This document shows positions 56,201 through 64,000 of a stretch of DNA of 64,000 nt, one piece after another. The number at the start of each line of letters is the position of its first letter. Within the stretch, counting starts at the first letter, position 1. Both the position numbers and the translations under genes were made by a program. The notes under the pieces are model-generated. The model had not been told where the DNA came from and did not search any database. It saw only the letters and a list, made by a program, of their open reading frames with translations. The stretch is from Spirogloea muscicola (Eukaryota; Streptophyta; Zygnematophyceae; Spirogloeales; Spirogloeaceae), in the NCBI GenBank assembly GCA_009602725.1, contig WELB01000016.1:651796-715795 (forward strand), in the 5' to 3' direction.

Positions 56201-57385
56201 TGCAGGACTGCAGGCCAGCCTCCGCACCCCTAGACACAGGCGTCCATGTTACAGAAGAAATATTTGCCCGCAGAAAGAGAAGGAACAGAAGGGAGAGATG
56301 TTCCTTACCCTACAACCAAGCATTCCGAGATTAGATTACGTGTTAGGAACTCGCCCAGATGTGGCAGTAGCAGTAACTCAAGTCATTCAGATCATGTCTA
56401 ACCCTGGCTGGTTACACTAATTGCCTTACACACGTATCCTAAGATATTTGAAGGGGATTTTCCTAGGGATCTTGTCGACAACATCCTTCTTCGTCAAGAT
56501 CTGATGAGTCGCAATCTGATATGTTAATTTGATATGCTGATTCTGCCTGGGCTGGTGACCGACACAGCAGACGGTCGATTACCCGCTACATCTCTTTAAG
56601 GTATGGGGGAGCTATCTCTTGGAGCACAAAGGAACAAACCTCAGTCGCACTGCAACAACTGAAGCAGAGCGTGTGGGCAGCTACACACTCTGTCAAAGAA
56701 GCAATGTGGCCCAGACGACTATTGTTGGAACTCGGTTTCCATCGACCTTCTGCGACATATAACACTGACTCACAAGGTCGCTCAATCAATTTTCTACTTG
56801 CGTACCCGCTTGATATTTATCGATATCAGTTTGTTAGAGAGCATGTACAACAGAATGTAGTATGTTGCGAGTAATGAATGCAGCAGTTCAGGTGGCGGAA
56901 ATGCTTATTGAAGCAATACCTGATTCTTTCAGATCACAGGCAGGTGTCCTGGCCCAACTCTTCAAGGGGGAGTGTGGGAGTTGGTCGTCATCCAGGGCGC
57001 CGGCCTTCGGTGCGGGAAAGAGAGGCTCCAATCCAGGCTTGGCCAAGCTGAGCATCCTATTTAGTGCGTCTGAGATGTCGAAGGAGAAGGCGGGGTTAGC
57101 TGAGGTGGCAGGTCCTACACCAGATTGCTCTATTCTACTAGATGCTTAGTGCGCTGATTTATCCCACTATAAGTTGTTTTCCAATGTGGCAACAGCATAT
57201 GGGTGCAAAGCCAAACCTTGTGACACGCCAAACACCACTTCATGCAAGCGCGGTGCCTTGCTCTCTCTAAGTAGTCATATTTTTGGTTTGCTTACTCTTC
57301 ACTCGCTTTGCTCTTGCTGGCACTCGCTTGGTTCTGGTTTGCACTTATCTTGCTACTGATCTTTTCAATCATCAAATAATCCATT
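53239..57385 (+). mobile_element. Ty1/copia LTR retrotransposon with both LTRs (fossil)
   Basis: The 5' LTR begins TGTGGGA at 53239 and runs to about 53590; a gag start lies at about 53612. A CCHC-type zinc knuckle (CFYCKEKGHHIKDF) lies near 54290, the integrase core near 55220-55420, the reverse transcriptase near 55820-55960 and RNase H near 56600-56830. A polypurine tract AAGGGGGAG precedes a 3' LTR from 56973 to about 57385. The domain order is that of copia. The two LTRs differ a great deal by eye, so the element is old or its LTRs come from different copies. It is broken in many places. It sits inside the first exon of a TPX2-like unit. Confidence 0.85.
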
Positions 57386-58639
57386 ACCTTGGACATTCTA
57401 CCTTTTGACACGGATCCTTTTCTCTGGAAAAGCCACTAGTCTATCTGAAATAACAAAGAACACGAATGATGATGAGTCCGGAGGACCCAGCGGGCCCATC
57501 TGTCAATGCGTGGACAGCGCAGCAGCGGACCTTGGGCGCTCGGCAGTAGCAACAGAAGAGTCCGGAAGACACACAAACCAGCTGAAGGCGCCTTGTCTTG
57601 CTGCGCAAAGGGACTCACGAAGTAGTGCCGGCTAGCTTGGAGGGCTTCTGGCAGATGGCCAGGATCTGAGCGGTCTGAACACTGGCATGCTGAGAATTGG
57701 CTAGCGCGGCAGCGGTATCCGCTGCCCGGGCGGACGTGCAGGTGCCACGCCCGCCGGTGACAGCCTGCTCGCGGGATTGCGGGCAGCGGCCAATTTGGGC
57801 GCGGGGTAGTTTGACGAAACACATCCGTGGGCTAATACTGCCGCGCCCGAGGGGCGCGGGGCGGCAGGGCGCGGAAAGGGGATAAGATTGAGGGGGGGCC
57901 AATTTATATCGACACGCTGTTCAGGGCACAGACGGCAAACGGCCCGCGGGAAGTTGGCCCCCACGCGACACGGGCACCGCGGGCTCCCCCTTCGGCTCAT
58001 TCTCCCGCCTAGGCACTGCTCCCCTCGCCCATCCGCCGCAGACGCCGCCGTCGACCCGCCGCCGCCATGGCCGCCGCCGCCCTGCGCGCCGCGCCGNCGG
58101 CGGTGCATGGCGGCCACGTGCGCGAGGCACGGCCATGCAGCACGCCCGGCCGCGGCGGCCGCGCCCGCGCAGTGCTTGCGCGGTGGACGGCGCCTTTCCA
58201 GGCAAGCCAAGGGCCCTTCCCTTGCTTCCTTATGCCCGTTGGCCTTGCAGCCGGCTCCACCTTGCAGCGTGCACTCGCTGCTTGCGGCCCTCATGTCCTG
58301 CCGGCTGTGGTGCTGGCAGCCTCGCATATGAGGTGCTTGCACAGTGTGCAGTACGGCACCAGCCTCTCGGCAGCGCGGGCAACCAAAAGCCTCAACTGCG
58401 ACCTGCCAAGCACAGGGTAAGCCTTGGGTGCATGAGGTACAAGGTGGCAGCACATGGCCTGCAGATTGCGCACTACCTATAAGACGTCTCCTACCGGCCT
58501 GGTCAAGCGGCACAATAAGCAGGACGGCTCACGCATGCCAAGAAAAGCAAGTGCATGGTGCAGCAGTAGAAGCAAGACCACAAGGTGCTACTCTGTGCTG
58601 CTCGGTGATTTTGCTCTGAAGCATTGACCTGGCAAGTAT
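57386..58639 (+). pseudogene. TPX2-like unit, subtype 2, 5' part (third copy)
   Basis: After the LTR comes the start of a copia internal region (to about 57470), then GATGATGAGTCCGGAGGA and the same series of blocks as at 44721 and 52371, ending with GGCGGCCACGTGCGCGAGGC at 58109 (first exon) and CATATGAGGTGCTTGCAC at 58324. One ambiguous base lies at 58097. It runs into the largest palindrome. Confidence 0.55.
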
Positions 58640-58888
58640 GTGGTGCAGGCGGCTGGCCAGCAGCTGATACGCTGGAAGATGAGGGATCGTCAGCTTCTCT
58701 TCGGACTGCTCAGGTGTGCAGCGAGACCTTGTCAATGTAACCCGATGATGACACAAGCCATGCGAGTCCGCGGTTCTTTCCAGCACTCGCAGGACCGGCG
58801 ATGTTCTTTTAGGCAGTGCCGCAGCGAAGGAGCACGAGAAGGCTTGGGTGCAGTGGCCAGCATGCATGCACGCTGTGCACCCAGTGCC

Positions 58889-59419
58889 TCACGGGAGGGG
58901 TTTGAAGACCCGCCGGAAAGACGGCACCGGCAGCCGCTTGTGGACGAGCGTCCTCCGCAGCTCAGCCATCTGCCGGACTTCCTCCATTTGCTTTTCCACC
59001 TCCGCTTGCCTCGCTGCCAGCTGAAAGAAGCGGCGGAGCTGGGCAACCTACGCAGTCAGGGTGCTTTTCAGTAGTCAGCGGATGCTGTGGACGCCTCTGC
59101 AACAGCAGGCAATGATCAGGTTTATGCAGCACTAATTGCAAGCGGCCAATGCAGGAGAGACGACTCAGCAGGCAAGGACCTGGTCGGCACCATCCGACAG
59201 GCCTACTAGCACTCCAGCCGTGGCAAAGCTCGTCTCTTATGGTCGCTCAACGTGAGGGGAGACGGGGGTATACTGCCTTACGACGATTCAGCAGGCTGCG
59301 CCAACGCTGCGCTTGTTCACCTGGTCGTGCATAAGCCTTCTCCGTCGAGCGCGTGCAGCACTGTCCAGGAGAGCAGGGCGTGGCTCTGCAGGAGCTCTTG
59401 ACGCGGGCCTTTTACGCGG
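58889..59419 (-). CDS. TPX2-like exons 3-4, open reading (left arm of the palindrome)
   Basis: On the minus strand exon 3 (59419-59321) reads KRPASRAPAEPRPALLDSAA and ends RRRRLMHDQ. Exon 4 (59047-58889) reads VAQLRRFFQLAARQAEVEK, MAELRRTLVHKRLPVPSF and RRVFKPLP before a stop. Both are open and phase 0, with a GT donor and AG acceptors. This is the cleanest TPX2-domain C-terminus in the window. Exons 1-2 are missing because the palindrome centre lies just upstream, so it is a fragment unless spliced to something else. Confidence 0.5.
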
Positions 59420-59576
59420 CTGTGGCGAGTACACCAGCACACTCGGGTGTTTTCAGCGTCTAAGTGTGCCAGGGAGCCGCAGAAACAGACGAGGGGCTCG
59501 GGCCCCTCGTCTTTTCCTGCGCCTCTCTGGCACACATGGAGCTGAAGTACTCGAGTGTGCCGGTGTCTTTGCAACA

Positions 59577-60108
59577 GCCGCCTGAAAGGCCAGCGCCATG
59601 AGCTCCTGCCAATGCCATGCCCTGCTCTCCTAGACAGCGCTGCACGCGCCCGATGGACAAGACTTGTACACGACGAGGGCGCAGCGCTGAACCAGCCTGC
59701 TCATCCGTGCTTTGGCAGTATTCTCCTGTCTCCCCTCACATAAAGCAACTGTGATTACACGAGCTTTGCCACGGCTGGAGTGCTAGTAGGCCTGTCGGAA
59801 GGTGCCGACCAGGTCCTTGCATGCTAAGTCGTCTGTCCAGCATTGGCCGCTTGCAATCACTGCTGGTGCTGCATATACCTGGTCATTGCCTGCTGCTGCT
59901 AGGGGTCAGCAGCATCTCCTGTTTGCTGCAAAGCACCCTGACTGCGCAGCTTGCCAAGTTCTGGCGCTGGTCTCAGCTGGCAGCGAGGCAAGCGGAGGTG
60001 GAAAAGCGGAAGGAGTAAGTCCGGCAAATCGCTAAGATGCGGAGGACGCCAGTTCACAAGCCGCTGGCAATGCCGTCATTCCGGCGGGTTTTCAGACCCC
60101 TCCCGTGA
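59577..60108 (+). pseudogene. TPX2-like exons 3-4, broken (right arm of the palindrome)
   Basis: The exon-3 equivalent from 59579 begins PPERPAP and then has an in-frame stop. The exon-4 equivalent from about 59950 reads LAKFWRWSQLAARQAEVEKR, has a stop after KRKE, then continues with MRRTPVHKPLAMPSFRRVF to 60108. It is the decayed mirror of the open left arm. Confidence 0.6.
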
Positions 60109-60358
60109 GGCACTCGACTCAGCTTCACAGCGTGCATCCTGGCCACTGCACCCAAGCTTTCTCGTGCTTCTCTGCCATGGCAATCCTTGAAAAAATGATG
60201 CAGGTCCTGCGTGTTGCTGGTGTGAATTCACTGCTGACGCGCACGGGTTGTGTCATCATCGGGTCGTCTTGACGAGGTCTCCCTGCATACCTGAGTAGGT
60301 TCACAAAGCAGCTAGCAATTCCACTTCCTCCAGTGTTCCGGCTGCTGGCCAGCCGCCT

Positions 60359-60739
60359 GCAGCGGTTATGTGCCAGGGCTTCTCACAGCCCTTGCCCCCA
60401 TTGGGAGAGCCACTTCTTCTTCACAGCCCTTGCCCCCATTGGGAGAGCCACTTCGTCCTTCCCCTCCCTGGTACCCTTTCTCCGCTTGAGGTACGGTCAG
60501 CCCGGCGACCTCCTCTGGCTCTGGCCAGGGGACCCACTTCCAGGAGCCTAGCTTCTCTGACCTGAGGTTGCTTAGCAGGGGTTACTGAGTAAGACGTAAG
60601 CTGCTTTGTTTCTTGTAGTGCTTGTTTTTCTGAGCGCTTCCCCTGGCCCCCTTCTCGTACATTGTTCCTTACATTCTGGGCTGGCTTTTCCAGCCCCTAG
60701 CCTCAATGGGCGAGCCCTTCCTTCTGGAGGACAGGGGGT
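60359..60739 (+). repeat. LINE 3' tails in tandem
   Basis: The phrase CACAGCCCTTGCCCCCATTG with GGGAGAGCCACTTC occurs twice 50 bp apart (60378-60420 and 60425-60455). A LINE end with GACCTGAGGTTGCTTAGCAG lies at 60563, and a GGGCTGGCTTTTCCAGCCCC hairpin at about 60678. The right arm of the palindrome stops exactly at the first of these. Confidence 0.65.
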
Positions 60740-62850
60740 GACCAAGTGGAGGTCCTGCAAGCGGGCACGCGGCAAGGGGACCCCCTCGCCGGCTTCTCCT
60801 CTGCGCTCGCTCACCACCGGGCTCTGCAGGCTACCGCGGCGGCAGATCTAGCGGTCCTACTGCCCACCTTCGCTGACGACACCACCATGGTCGGCCCTTT
60901 GGAAGACGTGGCGGCCGCCTTCGTCAACTTCGAGCTGGGCACCCTCGGCCTGTCCACCAGGGCGTCGAAGTGCACGGCTTGGTCCCCCTGCGGCCTCCCA
61001 TCCACCCTGGCGCTGCCCCCCGGATGCCGGACTCCTGCAGACGGCTTCACCCTCCTGGGGGTCCCCATCGGCGCGCCGTCCTTCGTGGGTGGGCAGCTGC
61101 GAGCCCGCCTCGAGGAGCACCTCCAGCCTGCCGCCCGGCTCCCCGAGCTGCATGATATGCAGCTGGCTCTGGCCATGTTGACCAAGGCCATTGCGCAGAG
61201 ACCCCAGTATCTGAAGCGGGCCACCCCGCCGTCCCCAGGGGCGCTGGCGGCGTACGCGGGTTTCGACGCAGGCATGGTGACGAGCCTGCCGGCCCTGGTC
61301 CGCCACCAAGGCTTTCCCCAGTGGGGGAAAGGCTCGCCCATTGAGGATAGGGGCTGGGAAAGCCAGCCCAAAAAGAAGGAACAAAGTACGAGAAGAGGGG
61401 CCAGGGGAAGCGCTAAGAAAAGCACAGAAAAGAAACGAAGCAGCTACGAAGCACTCAGTAACCCCTGCTAAGCAGCCTCAGGTCAGAGAAGACGGGGTTC
61501 CTGGAAGCGGGTCCCCTGGCCTGAGCCCAGTCGCCTGCCGCCGGGTGTGCTGCCAGGGGAGCTGGCCGCTCATGTTCTGCGCTGTTACTACGGCGGAGAG
61601 CGGACAGCGGCCCACGACCGCCTCCGGGATGCAATGCATGGCATCCTAGTGGAGGCTGGCTTCTCGGTGGCCGCGGAGAACTCCGCCGTCATGCCGCTTC
61701 AGCAAGAGAGAGGGGCGCGCGGTGTTCCATTCCAAATGTAGGCAACTATAATAAGCTCTGACTTGGTAAGAGATGCCCCTGGTGCTCATGCGAGAAATGA
61801 CATTCATTGCACCGCACTGAAAGCCAACACTTAGAGAGTGTTAAGGGGCTGCCATACCTACTACAGACTAAGTTCGGGACTTCTGTACATGTTGGCGAGT
61901 ATTGAAATACAGGAAACCTCAGCATGCAGACATGCTGCAGATCACTTGGTTCGCCGTCTTCGAAAGAGGTCGGCACATTCTGGACAGTGCCATTTCCCCT
62001 TCGGCTTTTCTCGGATCCCTACACACTCATAGTGATACCATTCTATCCTGCACTGAGATTCCATCTTAATGAAATTGAAAGGGAGGCCAATTCTAGCCTT
62101 ACAAATGTCCTGTTAACTGGGTAATGAGCTGGCTAAGGGGGACACTAATATCCCCGAGTGAGCACATGCGTATCTGACAAGCTATACTGAGGCGCCAACC
62201 CACCACCACGGAAGCCATTAGCCTGGGCTAATGCACGACCAGCGCGCTGGTGTATCGCGAGTGCCTGAAAGCGCTGTAGACTCAATGATAGCCGCATTCT
62301 ATAGCATGCAACGATGGTTTGCGGGACACTAGAATGCCCCAAGCCAGCAAAGGGATTACGGGGTCCACGCACGTCGCGTAGACCTTGTGGCCGCCCCACA
62401 AGCCGGCGGGCCACGTCTTATCCTGGACGTGGTGATTACAGACGCAGACGATCGCTCACACCCAGCCGAATGTGCCATCAAGGCTGGATATGCGGTCGCC
62501 TGCGCCGCTCGAGCTAAGGAGCTCAAATTTGCTGATCATCCGCGGGAAGACGAGTTCTTCCCGCTGGCTATCGACACGCATGGGGCGTTGGGCGCTCGGT
62601 GGCTCGACCAGCTCGCCCGCCACGCCATCGTCCGCCGCTTCCATGGGGAGCCGGTGGACTTTCATTCAGCCGGGTTGCCAGCGCAGGTGTACCGGATGCG
62701 CTTGGCCGTCTCGCTGCAGAGGTCTATGGCCCGCGCGCTGCACCTGCGTGCCGGCAGGGCCTTCGCTGCTGCCTCTGGCTCTGGCCAGGGGACCCACTTC
62801 GAGGAGCCTAGCTTCTCTGACCTGAGGCTGCTTAGCAGGGGTTACTGAGT
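60740..62850 (+). mobile_element. LINE with RT and endonuclease parts, carrying nested LINE insertions
   Basis: Plus strand: GTRQGDPLAGFSSALAHH, LLPTFADDTTMVGPL, FTLLGVPIGAPSF and MQLALAMLTKAIAQRPQYL form one open frame to about 61318. A minus-oriented LINE tail (61325-61490) interrupts it. The zinc/endonuclease part follows (LAAHVLRC, AHDRLRDAMHGILVEAGFSV), then a second minus-oriented LINE piece (61740-62345). The end reads RLILDVVITDADD, DEFFPLAIDTHGALGARWLD, YRMRLAVSLQRSMARALHL and SFSDLRLLSRGY before the stop at 62846-62848. The 5' end is truncated within the polymerase. Confidence 0.8.
61740..62345 (-). mobile_element. LINE 3' end inserted in the LINE above
   Basis: The minus strand encodes YRMRLSLSLQRFQALAIHQR, AGRALAQANGFRGG and YSLSDTHVLTRGY with a stop near 62145. 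It is followed (62140 down to 61740) by a long 3' untranslated part that includes a short Cys/His phrase CNECHFSHEH, probably chance. The phrase GGAGGCCAATTCTAGCC at 62080 returns at 63266, in the tail cluster to the right. Confidence 0.6.
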
Positions 62851-63400
62851 GATACTTAGCTGCTTTGTGTCTTGTTGTGCTTGATTTTCTTTGCGCTTCC
62901 TCTGGCACCCTTCTCGTACTTTATTAATTCTTTTTTGGGCTGGCTTTTCCAGCCCCTATGCTCAATGGGCGAGCCCTTTCTCTTCCAAAGTTCGTAACTA
63001 CTGAGTGGTCCATCCTCCCCCGTTCTGCCATAGCCTCTTCAGGCCCCGCAGTCGCTGCTTAGCTCGTAGTTTGGCCCCTTCGAACCTTGTCAATTCTTTT
63101 CGGGCTGGCTTCTCACTCTCCTCTCTCTCTCTCTCTCTCCCTCTCACAGCCCCTGCCCCCATTGGGAGAGCCACTTCTTCTTTCTCTTCCAAAGGGGGCG
63201 GGGGCTGTGAATGGCAGTTACAACTAGTGCAAAGAGAGAAGGCGCGCGGTGCGCATGAATTTGTAAGAGAGGCCAATTCTTGCCATACAACTGTCCTGGT
63301 AACGGGGTAATGAGTTGGTAACGGGGTAATGAGTTGGCTGTGAGTGGCTGTTACTAGTGCAAAGAGAGATAAGCGGGGGGGGTTGCGCACCTGAGTGGGG
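62851..63400 (+). repeat. LINE tails, CT microsatellite and a short tandem repeat
   Basis: GGGCTGGCTTTTCCAGCCCC lies at 62938. 62990-63115 is nearly identical to 17345-17470. A (CT)n run at 63115-63147 sits inside the hairpin loop of a second module. GGTAACGGGGTAATGAGTTG is duplicated at 63297-63338, and AGTGCAAAGAGAGA occurs at 63227 and 63356. Confidence 0.6.
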
Positions 63401-64000
63401 ATAGGGCGCGCCGTTGCGGAGCCGCCGCCGCTCGTCTCGGGCCCGCTTCAGCAAGTAGACAGACAAGTGGGGCCGGGAAGGAACGGCGCTTCCAGTATAA
63501 GGCAGTGGCTGCGGAAGGCCAGCCCAAGGGCCCCGTCTCGCCGTCTCGTCAGCTTGAGCCCAGCAGTGGCGCCAGTCCCCCCCGGCGCCCCGCGCATCAG
63601 CTCCGCGCCTCGCCCGCCGCCGCCGCTCGCGGCGGCCCCGGNCGGCGTCGATGCCGGGCGCTGGTCATCGCAGGCACCGCGAGAAGGCCTCCGCGCAAGG
63701 CGGCGCCGCGCCCGCGTGAGGTGCCCCGCCCCGGCTGCGTCGGCCTCTGACGCCACTTGGCGCCGCCGCTGATCGCTGAACCAGTCGAGAGCCGAGCGCT
63801 GAGCGCCTCCGACGCCGTTGACGGCGCAGTGACGCCGCCGCCGCCGCCACCGCCACCGCCGCCAGCACCGGCAGCAGCGCCGCCAAGCCCACAAGCGGCT
63901 CGCCTCGTCGCCTGCCTGACGAGGAGGCTCAGCCGCCAGACTAGCCAGCGTGAGCGCCTACGTCCGACCTCTGCATGGAAGCCAGTGGCGTCTGAGATGG
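63401..64000 (+). other. GC-rich block, possible first exon of a gene beyond the window
   Basis: The plus frame 63395-63772 (125 codons) and minus frames are all open because of base composition. One ambiguous base lies at 63642. A reversed hairpin module lies at about 63505-63525. I can assign no family. Confidence 0.25.

Larger units (their letters stand above)
58640..60358. repeat. Palindrome of TPX2-like exons, arms about 858 bp, spacer 4 bp
   Basis: The left arm 58640-59497 and right arm 59502-60358 are reverse complements over their whole length. The centre is GACGAGGGGC, a 4-nt spacer (TCGG) and GCCCCTCGTC. Each arm contains TPX2-like exons 3 and 4 with their intron. Arm lengths are equal within a base or two, although the arms differ at many positions. 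Confidence 0.9.

Noticed and set aside
61746-61976. Zinc-finger-like CNECHFSHEH on the minus strand
   Set aside because: Single short match inside a LINE 3' untranslated part; no repeated fingers.
1-64000. CRISPR arrays, bacterial operons, rRNA genes
   Set aside because: No regularly spaced short repeats, no Shine-Dalgarno-led gene strings and no rRNA-like blocks; introns show a eukaryotic nuclear context.

Overview
The window looks like nuclear DNA of a green-lineage (Viridiplantae) alga with a GC-rich, repeat-laden genome. The basis is a phytochrome gene split by about 22 introns, a plant-type MYB-CC transcription factor, F-box/LRR genes, a short interstitial run of the plant telomere motif TTTAGGG, and both GT-AG and GC-AG introns. 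A streptophyte or prasinophyte-like alga fits best. The species is inference.

Layout. 1-3700: LINE 3' debris around the last exon of a quinone-oxidoreductase gene, then a GC block and a TTTAGGG run. 3898-14352: one large phytochrome-type hybrid histidine kinase (PAS-GAF-PHY-PAS-PAS-HisKA-HATPase, a long low-complexity linker, REC). Its kinase and receiver residues are intact, but the motifs that hold a bilin are missing. 14.4-19.2 kb: dispersed repeats, an inverted repeat and LINE tails. 19222-21111: a GARP/MYB-CC transcription factor (PHR1/PSR1-like). 21.8-25.9 kb: a nearly full-length but frame-broken LINE with a zinc finger, reverse transcriptase and restriction-like endonuclease. 26-33.4 kb: LINE fragments in both orientations and an F-box/LRR gene (28-30.2 kb, minus). 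33.4-36.1 kb: a decayed Ty1/copia element. 36.1-38.3 kb: a palindrome made of two F-box/LRR gene copies.

From 38.3 to 60.4 kb lies an array of TPX2-like (microtubule/spindle protein) gene copies with a period of about 7.7 kb and two diverged subtypes. Subtype 1 copies have GC-rich promoters with E2F-like sites; one (49993-51121) reads open through four phase-compatible exons and the other is a pseudogene. Subtype 2 copies carry large fold-back duplications of their own exons. Copia LTR fragments sit at the unit junctions, and a longer copia element (53.2-57.4 kb) interrupts one copy. 60.4-63.4 kb holds another LINE with nested LINE insertions, and the window ends in a GC-rich block that may be the first exon of an unseen gene.

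Themes. The phytochrome and MYB-CC genes are ordinary single-copy-looking host genes. The rest is shaped by a LINE clade whose 3' ends share a terminal peptide and a hairpin, by copia elements at duplication junctions, and by repeated palindromic gene duplications that could yield hairpin RNA. Exon models come from reading phase and splice consensus by eye; no alignment or search was run. Seven single-N positions all lie in the GC-richest blocks, so those blocks may be imperfectly assembled.
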